DNA of 64,000 nt from Arctopsyche grandis. Taxonomy: Eukaryota > Arthropoda > Insecta > Trichoptera > Hydropsychidae. The stretch lies in contig NC_135367.1 of NCBI RefSeq assembly GCF_051622035.1, positions 10,514,501 to 10,578,500 of the forward strand, given 5' to 3'. Below are positions 38,956 through 50,600 of the stretch, piece by piece. The notes under the pieces are model-generated. The model was not told the DNA's origin and searched no databases. It saw nothing but the letters and a program-made list of their open reading frames with translations. A program made the position numbers and the translations under genes. Every line of letters begins with the position of its first letter. Position 1 is the stretch's first letter.

Positions 38956-38961
38956 TTTATT
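38956..38961 (-). terminator. Probable polyadenylation signal of the SERAC1-like gene
   Basis: AATAAA on the minus strand about 180 bases past the SERAC1-like stop codon at 39138. It is the plausible 3' end of that transcript, which converges with V-ATPase e copy B. Confidence 0.4.
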
Positions 38962-39137
38962 CATAATATAGTGCAAAAACTAATATGAATAATATAATAT
39001 ACATATCTACTTATTCAATATATTGGAATGGTACAATGAGGTATTCTTTGATATTTTTAATGGCATGATATATATTACAACTATGTATAATATTACAACT
39101 AATAAGAATTAAGTTCCATATGCATTTTAATGCCAAC

Positions 39138-42100
39138 TTATACGATTTTCGTTTTGTGTGCCCGCTCCACCAACTGCACGAGATCTTTATACAGCACAGA
39201 ATCCCTGGATGCAAACTTGCAAATCATCCTATGATCCAAAGGTATACCGTACAACTCTCCAACTCCCAGATCTAAAATTTGAACAATTTAAATTGAGCTG
39301 TATTTTTGCGATCATATATCATTTTAATTATGTACATATGATGATTTACCAGCAGATGTAGGGAAAACGATCTGAAGTAATACTCCTGACATATTTGTCG
39401 GTATCGTTTCTGTGTACGACACTATCTTCGGTGGTGTGATTCTGCTTTCTTTTGAGGCTTTCAAAGCTTCTCGAAACTCCATTTGCAACTGCCTAATCAT
39501 TTTTGAGCCTAAAATTTAGAATTATCCTTTGAGAATAGATCCATTGAATAGGTTTTAAATTTTCAATAAGTTATATGCACCAGTTTGTATCTCTGTGATT
39601 TCTATCGACGGTATAACAAAAGGAGCTGTGAAGAAATGCGCCAAAATTGAACCATGCTGTGGCACCGAATAGAAAACCATCGTGTTTGTATTTGTAAAGA
39701 GACTATTGGATACTCCGCTGTTTTTACACCAAGCTAAATACAATTAAGTAATGTTATTTTCAAAGTTTTATTAATAAGAAGTTGATGTAAAGTACAAGTG
39801 TAAATAAATTACAATTTATAAACATCTGCTTGACGAAGAGGCCTCCTTTTGAATGAGCTGCCCAAACGATGGGATATTTACCGACATCTAATTTTTCTAA
39901 TTGTCGAGCCATTTCCAAAGACTTTTCTTGCAAAGATTTTCTGAAAAAAATAAAAATGATTAAATAATAGCCTACAAAATTAAAAATATACCTTAAATTG
40001 AATAAATACCTCTGGCTACGATCACTCCATATCGGATTCCACAAGAAAGTTGTATAATTAATGGAAATGACTCTTGCATTTGGACAATCGATCGGAAGCC
40101 AATCTTGAGGCCAACAATTGGATAGTTCCTCGCTGCGGTTCGAATAGTCCCACAACTTCCTGTACAGGCTATAGGCCTCTTTGGCAAACGAGAAAATAAA
40201 TCTAATAACGAAGAAAATTTGTTTCAACAGCCGAGGACTGTTGCCGTAGATGTCCACATATCTTAAGCACATGTCTTCATGGAAAATACTGGTATTTCTT
40301 TCTTTTGCCATACAATCGCAATAGTTATCATTTTGTTGAGCTTTTTGATACTCGATAAAGTCATTTGAGAACTTATCTTCCTCGCCTGAGTATTCATCAT
40401 CATCACAAAAATGTACAGATTGCCTTCTTCCTCCAGAAATGAAATTTCCTTCATAAATTACACGAGTGTTAGATACCGAGTCATTGTATTTGTAACTGTC
40501 ATGTCTCGTTCTTTGGTAGGTTTTATCAAACTCTTCGAAAAATCCGTCAGAAATACTCAAACTCTCAAAAGTAATACTATTTTCTTCAACTTTATTGGGT
40601 TTTCTTAAACGTGGAATCGACGCTTCTAGCTTCTGTCGCTTTTTACAATTTAGGCAAAGTTCTTCCAATGCGTTCCTTTTTCTATTATTAGAATATTTGA
40701 ACTGGTTACTTATTGTTAAATTTGAATCACAGAATATTTTTGAACTCTTTCCAGAACGAAAGCTATCCGTACTACGACTAAACATACAATCACAGAAATC
40801 TTCACCGAGACTACGTCCGTCTTCTAATATCAAAAAATTTGAATCGCTTTGAGCAATACCATCAGTCAATGCTTCAATACGTTCTCCAAAATCAGCCTTT
40901 GAGCTGCAAAAGCTATTTCTAATTAAATTTATATTACTGTATAAAATATCATCATCGTCTATCATTAAGTTATTCATATCGTACAAAGCGTTCGTTTCAA
41001 ACGATTCAAATAAATTTTGATTTGCTTGAGATTTCTCGCTACCCTGCGATTTATAATTTAACTTATTTTCCTCCACACTGTCGTTGAACTGTGATTTGAA
41101 ATTTTTAGTTTCAATGTATGAATTGTTACTTTTTTTGTGCAAATTGCACTTTGAACATCTTTTCTCTTCTTCGGAAGATACTGGAATATGCTGTCTGAGT
41201 TGAAACTTTTTAACCTCATCACATTTATACACACCCTGTCTCCAAGTTTTATAAGTGGAACCTGCAATATAATGATATACAAATTTTATACAAAATTATA
41301 CAATATACAATGGGTCAAAGGTGAAGACAGATTGAGCCACCAAAAAGACAGAAATTTCCCAGTTTACCCACGTTTAAGTTTCATATAGTGTGAACTTTCA
41401 AAATATCATATTTCCAACTTTACTGCACCATTTCAAATTCAATTTCTTTGTTTTTATATTTCAAATAAAATTTCAAACAAGCCTTTCGATTGTGTATGCG
41501 TAAAGAAAATTTATTCAAATAGCAATTTTAAAGATCAATGTCACAGATCTAAAAATAAATAACATAATCTTGTTAGTGGCGTATGAAATCTTACAACTTC
41601 ATTCAAACCGTCTTTAGATATTTAAATTTGAGCATTCCAATGTATTAACAAAATATTCTAGTTATTTTGAACCAAAAAATAATGATTCGACCCAAAAATA
41701 TACAAGTACTATGTATATAAAGATGAATGTTTGCTTGTCTCCCCTTTTTAAATGTATGGTTTTTAATTTTAGACCACCAAATTTGATACACATACATACT
41801 AGGGAGTCCATTACCGGTAAATGGCCCAAAAATAGCTCGGTAAAGTATTACTTTTACCGGTATATATGTATATTAAACATATTCACTGCGTTTTACAACA
41901 TTCCTCTCCTTTATTTTATCTTCTGACAAAACTGGTCCGACCGAGAAAAAATATACGATAATAAAAATAATAGTAGAAATTATAGAACGGATTTACAAGG
42001 AAGATATAGTAAATCTATCAGTTTTAAATTCCGATGATGATATTGCAGGGTATGTTATCAGTAAAAGAGAATCTTCAGTTAGCTATTAGAAATAAAACTG

Positions 42101-43639
42101 AAAAAAGTACTTGAAAAATTAGATTATAATTGTTGGACAATGGTGTAAATAGATTATGTTTTCTTCGTTGTTATTTTCTTAAACGACAAATAAAAAAATA
42201 TATAATTTAATTTATAAAGATTTCATTATCAGTCATTCCTTTCTTTTGGGGCAATAATGTAATTAATAATAAATAATGAATATTAGCGTTTGGTTAAATG
42301 ATAATAAACATTACTTAAAAAAAAATTAAAAAGCATATAAGGTCGTTCCGGAATTATTGTCGTTTTTCATAGTAAAATTCAAACTTAATTTTTTTAATTA
42401 TTTATAATTCATCAAGATATATATCATCAAGAGTCAGCATTGGATTTGCGATAATTGATCAAGAGTCAAAATTAGATTTGCTTCGATATCCGCCTTTAGA
42501 GATGCTTAATCCTCTTAAATGCACCGTCCACTTCGAGGCTCGTCATCCAAGCTGAGATTAGCCGATTGAAATTTCTTAAACCAACGTTGGCACTTCCTTA
42601 CATCCAGTATATCGCTGTATAAAATTAATTTTGAAACCTCTGCGGCACTTTTTTTCGCGTGAAACAACAATAATATACTGCTCCTTAAATGAGCTTCTGA
42701 TGGACACGTCTCTATCAATTTTTGGGGATGGGGTAGAAAAGATTTTTTTTGTTCAAAAGGAACGCAACGAATCCAGAAGAAGAAAAAAAACACAAGACAC
42801 GTCTTCACTTGTCAATGAACCGAAAGAGACCGAGTCAAAATTGCATATTACAAAAACGACATAAATTCCGGGAATACCTAATACATATGTATGTACTGTC
42901 TCATGGATTCAAACTAAGACTACATGCAATGAAAATCATTAATTTCAAATAACAAATTGCCCTTTGACCCAATTTTATTCATAACATGTATAATAACACT
43001 GGTAATTTGACACGTATAATTCGATAAAGTGTACAAACAAATAAATACTTGTCTTTATACCTGTTATATCAAATAAACAAACAGTATTTATCGCAAACGA
43101 GAGTTCCCTTGACAACAAAATAGATGTCATCGTGCAAGTTTACAACTTTTAAACAAACACACGACGTTTAATTATTAAAAACGCAATTGCAACATAGCAA
43201 TATTACCATGCAGTCCGTGTATGATGATGATATCTGCACAGTGCATTCCCGGTGGTGGATTGTACAAAACTTCGCAGCGGACCTCATCTTTGTTCTGCTG
43301 TTCTTCTGTGAAATACTTCTGACTTATCAAACGATGAACTGAAATAAACAAATTGAATCATTGTCTGTGTTGAAATGTTCATATAGATATACGTATATAC
43401 ATTTTGAACGTATACAATAATTGATACCTCGTTCAACGGGCGTGTTAAGAGCGTAAGTTTTGAGAAGAGTGATGGCAGATCGGAAAAACTCCGGGAATTG
43501 TATTTGAAGCATTGCGATATACTGTCTGAAATGTGACAATCAATCACTGTTATATGCAGAAATGTTGATCTGGAGAAACCTATATCTTTGTACTGACGAG
43601 AGACAATGATAGAGGCTGCTTTTGTCGGCGACATACAAT
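39138..43639 (-). CDS. SERAC1: SERAC1-like serine lipase, C-terminal eight exons
   Basis: SERAC1 is an alpha/beta-hydrolase linked to phosphatidylglycerol remodelling at mitochondria-ER contacts. Minus-strand exons: 43639-43580, 43525-43428, 43338-43207, 41261-40010, 39940-39813, 39733-39581, 39508-39350, 39271-39138 (stop TAA). All junctions are GT-AG and the frame is unbroken. Family landmarks in order: ADIIIIHGLHG then STYKTWRQ; CWPQDWLPIDCPNARVISINY; VWAAHSKGGLFVKQM with the nucleophile Ser; MVFYSVPQHGS; VSYTETIPT; LGVGELYGIPLDHRMICKF with the likely catalytic His. The oddity is exon 41261-40010: 373 residues lie between TWRQ and CWP, where I recall about 20 in the human protein. The insert is polar and holds Cys pairs (CSKC, CLNC, CDC twice). 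The 60-nt first exon listed could instead begin at an ATG at 43647; more upstream exons are proposed separately. Confidence 0.92.
41262..43206. other. SERAC1-like intron with transposon remnants
   Basis: Holds the mariner remnant at 42.4-42.9 kb. Near 41711-41750 TATATAAAGATGAATGTTTG then CTTGTCTCCCC resembles a decayed Helitron 5' end in plus orientation. The rest is AT-rich without exons. Confidence 0.5.
42420..42860 (-). pseudogene. Mariner transposase N-terminal (HTH) remnant
   Basis: The minus strand reads HLRSSILLLFHAKKSAAEVS, then VRKCQRWFKKFQSANLSLDD and EPRSGR, the classic paired helix-turn-helix and linker of mariner transposases. After RCI come two stops, followed in frame by LKADIEANLILTLDQLS, the next expected block (ADIEANPxQTxxELS). 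No DD34D core follows. It lies in an intron of the SERAC1-like gene. Confidence 0.85.
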
Positions 43640-44071
43640 CTAGACATATTGAACACTTGAAACTAATCATACCAATACTGATAAAGAAACATATATCTAA
43701 TTGTATACAGATAAAAATCTTACATGTATATGAATGTTTCTAAACTATTTTTACCGTGCTTTATTGTATGTATATTGTTTGACCATGACCATAAAAGGTG
43801 ATCATATTTTTACGTCGTTCTTTCATGTACAATTTTTATTTCACATTAACATAAAACATAGATAGATACATTGTAGCAATAAATGTATATAAATATTTAT
43901 CGACTCGTATATTGGCAATACATATAAATCTTTTTCTTGTTTGCATTGATCTGATTAATTTTATATACGCTTAGTATCATTTTGCACTTCACTAATCTTC
44001 GTATAAGTAACTAGGCATTCGTTTGTATAATATTATCACTTATTACTAAACTCTTCCTTTGCCTTTGATTG

Positions 44072-44750
44072 ATTACACTGTTCGACAAATGATGACTTTT
44101 TTTTGGTTCAGAGACGAGATATAACTTTTCTTATAGATCTATGCCCAGTGAATACGAATCTGGTAATAATGACTCGAGATTCGGAGATATATGTGTTTTT
44201 TAAATCGCGCGATTTTTCTAAATCTTGGTGTTGTTCGGTCGATGTCTCAAAATCTGTCAATTTCCTGTTCAAAATGAATATTGGAATCTATATTCGGGTA
44301 TTTTATCTTTCATTTGTAGTACTTTTCAGCTTTCAAATCTCTCTAAGTAGTCGTCCAGTTCAAATCAAAAGTCAAAAGTACGTATTTTCACTTGGGATTT
44401 TCTCCCACTGTTCATACTATTTTATACTAAGTATTTTCTATTGAAACATGTTTATTGGGATAGTTTTATGGCCACACTATTTTTTGTTTTCGTTTAAAAG
44501 GGTTAATCGGAAGTGTGCTGAATTTTAAATCGGTAAAATTGCGAGCTAAAAGCTCGTATTAGTATTTACTCGTATTTACACAAATTTGAATTGAATTAAT
44601 AGGGATAATATATTAAATTGTCTTCATATGAGAATTAAATAAAATTCCACTTAGAAAAATCATATTTCGGCTATTCTTGTGAATTAATAACAAAAATTCT
44701 ATTGATAACTGGCTTACCTCGATAAAATAAACGAATTTTTGTTATTAATC
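44072..44750. repeat. Mariner-linked repeat, copy 2 (without SINE)
   Basis: Same sequence as 18195-18733 plus 19231-19360, continuous across the SINE insertion point. It ends in AACGAATTTTTGTT, where copy 1 continues into the mariner transposase remnant, so copy 2 is truncated before the coding part. Confidence 0.8.
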
Positions 44751-44784
44751 CAAAAAATACGATGTCTTGTTTCGTATTTTTGGA

Positions 44785-45213
44785 ATATTTATTTATTTTA
44801 TTACATTTTATACCAGGAAGGCCTTACAGGTAAACCCCATTGCGCCTTCCTGGCCAATTACAAACAATGCAGCATTTTATTACACAAGTCGCTGAATTAC
44901 GAGACACTGAAAAACTCGCAAATTAACGAGACATCTATGAATTGTACATACATTTAATACTCAAATAGTGGTGACATAGTAGGGAGGAAGGTTTTTAGCC
45001 AATTTAATCGGGAACCGTTTCAACAATGAAATCAGAGAAATTGGCAAACTCTGATAGGAAACGATCGACCTGGAGTCAAAAATATCCAGATCTGACCAGC
45101 AGCACTACAGATATACTCAGAAAAATTATTTTCAATCAAGTTCAGCTTATGGGATCGAACCCGGCGCCTCTCAGTGTTAGGCAGAAGCTTAACGACCGAG
45201 CTATGCTGCTGGC
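44785..45213 (-). mobile_element. tRNA-derived SINE, minus orientation, near full length
   Basis: Tail-end AATATTTATTTATTTTATT then ACCAGGAAGGCCTTACAGG, GCGCCTTCCTGGCCAATTAC, CTGAATTACGAGACACTG, CGATCGACCTGGAGTC, GGGATCGAACCCGGCGCC (B-box complement) and ACGACCGAGCTATGCTGCTG (A-box complement). With 20991 it gives the best full-length pair. Confidence 0.88.
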
Positions 45214-45393
45214 TATAATATAATTTTTTCGACTATCATTTCTTTCGCCGCCTGTGTGCGTTTCACACATTTGTACATATGGTAGGCGCGGCCCTGCTAG
45301 TATGTTCATGAACGAACTGGAGTTAACACTTGAACTATAACATGCACTAACCATATAACATATTTTCTATAATATACAACAAACGTTCTGAAC

Positions 45394-45753
45394 CAGAGAA
45401 ATGTAATATTAATAGAAATGGCTTTAGGTGTTATATTGTTGTCAAGTGACATTCTGTCCACGGACAGATCTAAATAATTTTAGCATCAGACGTATTTGAC
45501 GCTCGGTGCTCGACGTACATATGTCCGATAAAAACTTCTCTGTTTGTTTATATTGCTCGCAAGACGGGCAAGCATCGGTAAAAATTGCACAATACATTCA
45601 AAAAACACAATAAACAACATGGGATACATTTTTATAAGTAAATTGATCCGATTGTATTCCGTGCGATGTAGCGTATTTATAGAGACGTACCGCGTAAAAT
45701 TGACAACAATTATTTATTTGTAAGGGTCCCTCTATTATTATTACATCTCTCTG
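45394..45753 (+). mobile_element. hAT-type MITE, intact, 360 bp
   Basis: Ends CAGAGAAATGTAATATTAAT and ATTATTACATCTCTCTG are inverted repeats; TTCTGAAC is duplicated exactly (45386-45393 and 45754-45761). The interior includes GACATTCTGTCC, GTCCGATAAAAAC and GGGATACATTTTTATAAGTA as in 38219-38580. Non-coding. Confidence 0.92.
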
Positions 45754-45810
45754 TTCTGAACAATCAATTTTTATATGTATGTATACTGTTACTATGAATT
45801 GACTTACATG

Positions 45811-46204
45811 TTTTACGTATACTAAAAAGAGCCGCCGAGTAATTGCGATCGGACTAGGCCGGGTAGCGTCCTGAGAGACCGTGTGACCGGTGTAAGTGGT
45901 TTTAAGGATTAGTGACAGGCTAAGTGCAAGTAAGCTAAACAATGATTGCACTTCCCAGAATTGACCTGTTCCGCGGGAACGAATGTCGTGGGAAGACATA
46001 TCCGTACGTGACCATAACAATAGGTAAACAAATTAGACGTCGAAGATGTCCTGAGAGATCTATCCCTTATAAGGCGATACTTAGGCGATATCATGTCATT
46101 CTGGACTGAGCACTGCCAGTGCGTGTATCTCCTTAATCATCAATAAATGCTGTGAGACGACTGTTGGCCTTTTACTTGGATACTCCACCCACCCCTACGC
46201 AACA
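45811..46204 (+). mobile_element. Solo LTR, second copy
   Basis: Homologous to 8002-8386 (CTAAGTGCAAGTAAGCTAAA, GGCGATATCATGTCATTCTG, AATCATCAATAAATGCTGTG, ending CCCTACGCAACA). CATG flanks both sides (45807-45810 and 46205-46208). The first two bases are TT where the other copy has TG, a likely point mutation. Confidence 0.78.
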
Positions 46205-46208
46205 CATG

Positions 46209-47400
46209 TATAGAAAAATAGCTCAAAAACAAAAAATAATACATTGACACTTCATGACACTATCGATGATTTCTATCTAAGTGATACTAAACACAATACA
46301 GCTCATCGAACTATGACTTTGTTGTAAAGCAATTCCAAAATACTCATCGATACTATTATGTACGGTAGATAAATATATTTTCCATTCATGCTTCAAATTT
46401 GGCACACTTCCAACATATGATTATACCTATACAATAGTAAAGGAAACTTAAGTCAAACGTCGAATCAAAAGTCAGGTCGCAGGTGAACGCTGCGACCTTA
46501 CAAGCCTATTCAAGATCAGTGTCGACTAACGAGATTTTCTCGACACATATTGGATTACACACACATTATGTATGTAGAAGCCAGTGCAACACAGTAATGT
46601 AATCCATGCAGGGGTAATCAAATCAATGGTTAATAATTTAACCCCACTAGAAGACGTACATACATGCGTTAAGTATTTATAGTCTTGCTCAGAAATGAAT
46701 ATCGCTAGTTTTAACAGTTTGAAACTAATTTGGCGAAATGCCTGAATACTTGCATTTAGTGCATATAATGTGTGCACAATGAAACGTGCACGCTCTCTGG
46801 TTATATTTATAGCTAAAATAAAATGCGGATTTTCCACAAACTCACTCTCGGTGGAAAATTTCGCCAAATTAAATGGTTCACTACTAGAATACTTCGAATT
46901 TATACGAATAATTTCAAATTGGGTTTTTGTCTTGTCAATTATATATATACAATTATCAAAATATTAAGTAATAATATAAGCAAGTATTTCATATTAAATG
47001 CTCTAGAAAAAAATTAGAGCACCATTTTGAGCTCGGTATAAGCTCATCGCCTTTCTATAACAACTTTCTTCAATTATTATGTAAAAATTAATCAAGGGCA
47101 TATATTTTATTCCTCAAAACGGTTTGACATAATAATCGCTTTCATTATTTTTAATAGTTATATTAGTAGGCAATGTGGACTTTCAGTTATTATTACGAAA
47201 TCATTACAATCGCGTTTACATACATATTAAACTTTACTATTTTCGAGGAACATTTACAATCTAGGAACTAATATTGTTTTATTTTTATCACAAACAAGTA
47301 ACTAACTATTATATGAATTTTGAATTATAACTACATATGTACATATGAACATATACATATATGATACAACAAGGAAAAACTTTAAATTTTTCATACCATT
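46209..47400. other. No gene seen
   Basis: AT-rich. A 113-codon minus-strand open frame (46526-46867) shows no motif and no splice context, so it is not called. Probably intron of the extended SERAC1-like gene. Confidence 0.45.
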
Positions 47401-48060
47401 ATTATTAGTTACAGTCCAATTGTACATTTCGTTCATTCATGAACATACTAGTTGCAATGTATTCTGATGATTCCTTACTACATATATATGTATATTCTAT
47501 TCAATGTATATGTTACAATCCAAGTTTAAATTTCGATTGTTCATGAACATACTAGTTAGTTCATACACGAACCAATCTTTCCAGTTACAGTGTACACAAT
47601 ATAACAAATTTATGCACAAACTGCTAGGCATTAGTTGAAGTATTTAAATTGTTTTTAATATTAGCGGAAACGGAAATAATAGCAACGTTGTAATGTGGTT
47701 TCCACAGGATTACCCAAAAATTAAAAATTGGTTGAATTTTTGGGTGTGACCAGTTTTTTCGTGACTAATTTTCGGGTGTGGCCAGTTTTCTCGTGACCAG
47801 TTTTAGGGTGTGACCAATTTCTCGTGACCAGTTTTAGTGTGACGGGTGATCACGTGTGACCGATCTAGAGCGACCGGTTGTCCTGTGACCGGTTCACATT
47901 TCACCAGTAATCACCGAACCATTTGAAGATAGCTTTTGACTTTTCACACTTAAACTAAAACCGCTAGTTCGTGTATAAACAAACTAGCATGTTCATGAAT
48001 GTACCGGACCGAACACTTGAACTGTGACACATTCAATACAATTAGTCACTAATACAGTTT
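47400..48060. repeat. TTACAGTCC-ended inverted-repeat element, with a GTGACCAG element inside
   Basis: Left portion TTACAGTCCAATTGTAC, TTCATGAACATACTAGTT, TTTTTAATATTAGCGGAAAC; right portion ACTAAAACCGCTAGTTCG, TGTTCATGAATGTACC, CACTTGAACTGTGAC. The same order occurs at 52195-52610 without the middle insert. About 47737-47922 is the right half of the foldback seen at 33013-33337, so it jumped into this element. A further end fragment lies near 45300-45345. Confidence 0.65.
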
Positions 48061-48298
48061 CAATGTACATACCTACGTATCCATTTCCTCTACAATTAAT
48101 ATCATATCAAGAGAATTTGTAAAATACGCCATCGCATATGATAACAGTGTATAAAAAATTATGATTGTACTCGGATGAGACCATTAAACTATCACAGGAA
48201 TAGTCAAAATGTACATATACATATATAGTTGCATATATATTTTTCAATTTAAAAAATGGTAGCCTTAGACTAATATCAAAGGTTTGTTCGCTTGTTAA

Positions 48299-48894
48299 CC
48301 CTTTGAATGCTGACAAACGTCAATCGGCGTTTTTCCAACAAGTCCATGAGGCTGAAATACGCCGATAGGCGTTGTATTTTGAGTATGTAAAAATAAACAA
48401 AAATACTACCCGCTAAGCTTTTCCAGGTAGCATTGAAAACAATTGCATTGAATATGGTTCGTGTAATCCGTGTCAATGTTTATAAAGTCTGGTTAACACC
48501 GGAATTTCTGAATTTATAACCATAGCAGAATTTCCCGATGGAAATCCCTAACTGCTGATTATTTTACATAGATTGTGGCTTGGCATTTAGATTGTGAGCA
48601 TTACATTTTAACAACAATGAAGAAGATGGAACTAGTTTTGGAAAAATACATTCACTAATAGACTTCTTTTTTTATTTTATAATGTTGCAAGATATATTAG
48701 AGACACTAAACACACCTTTACAAAACTCGAAATCCTCAGCGGTAGTTATCTAGGGTAGTGATCTAGGGTTTGTTTGGATTAACTACAATTTTTATACCCG
48801 ATTTCTATTGGATTTCTAAATAATTCTTTGGAAATGTTAGCGAAACTTTCAGCGGGGCGGGCTTTTAACAGAAAATACGTCAGCAATCAAAGGG
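48299..48894. mobile_element. piggyBac-type MITE with TTAA duplications
   Basis: Ends CCCTTTGAATGCTGAC and GTCAGCAATCAAAGGG are inverted repeats with one mismatch, and TTAA lies at each boundary (48295-48298 and 48895-48898). CCCTTTG termini within TTAA are diagnostic of piggyBac. 596 bp, no transposase frame. Confidence 0.88.
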
Positions 48895-48898
48895 TTAA

Positions 48899-49800
48899 AG
48901 CGTCAAACTATAACAGTTCAAATAGCTCGTGCACACGAGTTTGTCATCAATCCAATAAGTGGCTGACAATTTACGTAAGGTGCACGCGAAGCTCCTCCTA
49001 ATTGTAATCTATGACTTTTACATTGACAAGAACTAATATCGACCTTGTTAATTTACACTGCCTTTCAGTACATTTTCCAATCACACTTCCTGCTCAACGC
49101 ACGATATACCTATGTATGTATATGTAGATTTATGATTACCAATATATAGAAATGGTGCACGTGTAGACAATATAACCGGTAAAGTTCATAATGATCTTGA
49201 AACGGATGCCTCAGACCACTAGCTAGTATGTAGTGACACTCTATGAACCACTACTAAACTAAAGTTATCAGTGGCAAATGGAAGCATCCGCTCCTATGCT
49301 CCTCGTAACTACTGTTGACCCATGAGTGCACTTTTCCGAGACTATAAAGATCGAATCCTCCTCTGACTTTATGAACTTGAATCAAACTCGTACAATAAGT
49401 GCACAAAGGTTTTCGTCCAAATGGAACAATCAACTCCTCACTTCAAACCCTAGATCATTGGCGTGTCATACAACTTACTCCATACTCTATTCAACAAACT
49501 ACGTACACATAGACAGTGATTTTTTGGGCAATTTATCTAATAGTTAGCGGGAAGGGAGTCTTTCAAAGACTAAAATATTATTAATCAATGTACCATACGG
49601 TCTATGTATAGTCAAATATAAATATATTTCCAAAATGCCACTTTGCCTGAAGAAAAAAATCTTCGATCAATATGATTTGCAAGTAATGACGCATGAAAGC
49701 GAAACTTAGGAATTTAACGCGAGGATGTTCAATTCGATGGTTTACTATAGAATTAACAATGGTGAACCCATTATTTTGTCCAAATAGAAACCAACCATCT
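48899..49800. other. No gene seen
   Basis: Intergenic or intronic sequence before the TACTCATAAC repeat array. No splice-bounded open frame found; a 73-codon plus-strand frame at 49326 lacks recognisable content. Confidence 0.4.
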
Positions 49801-49805
49801 ATCCT

Positions 49806-50600
49806 TACTCATAACTAAACTTCGGCGCGACCCTGAACACCAATGTTCATTTTTATGGAATCTTTTTTTTTTGCTCTCTAGCTTTGTAGTTTGCCCTCTT
49901 TCCTGGAAAAATGTCCCAAAACTCAAATTTTTTATCCAAAATGCACGCTTCTCCGCCTATCTCTACTCATAACTAGTCACCGGAGCCTGAGGGGGCCGTG
50001 TATTGTTCAAAGGTTGTAAATGCATTGTTAAAGGTTTGCCGAACAATGGATAGCACTGTGACTATCCTACCTCTACTCATAACAGTCAAAACCAAATAGA
50101 CGGATATTCATTTTTAGAGCAACATGCTTTTAAGGCTATTGTTAACTTCGTAGAAAACCTTTTTTTTACTCTTTTGTTTTCAGCACTTTTAGAACTTGTA
50201 TAGTTATTCGGGTTTGCCTTAATGACTATCCTGCATATACATAGGTACTCATAACTAAAGGCCGGATAACCAAGGTGCCGTCTTGAAAAAAACGGACCCA
50301 CTGGGTGCTGCGTATTGTTCATTGCATTGTTAAAGGTTCGCCGAACGTTTTGTTTTTGGACTCTAACTGTGTAAATAGAGCTAAACCGCCCCAATTCCTG
50401 GAAAAAGCACTGTGTCTATCCGGTGTTTACTCATAACCAGGGATCGGCGGACAAGTAGTTTTTGCCCACAAAAAATAGTTCACTATTGTTAATTTCCTAG
50501 AAAAACTATTATTTTTGCTCTCATGCTTTGAACACTAATGGTCAGGTCTATAGTTATTTGCAAAATCATTCTCGACTAGCCGCCCTTTACTCATAATTAG
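49806..50600. repeat. Decayed tandem array keyed by TACTCATAAC
   Basis: The word TACTCATAA(C) recurs at 49806, 49964, 50074, 50246, 50428 and 50588, spacings of 158, 110, 172, 182 and 160 bases. Each unit shares, in order, a GCGA/CGGA block, TATTGTTCA or TTCATT, a poly-T run followed by GCTCTC or ACTCT, TTCCTGGAAAAA-like text and a CTATCC lead-in. Units are heavily diverged. Single units occur at about 1065, 24150 (inverted) and 56990. No protein is coded. Confidence 0.75.

Noticed and set aside
46526-46867. 113-codon minus-strand open frame
   Set aside because: No recognisable motif, AT-driven composition (Ile, Phe, Leu), no convincing splice junctions.
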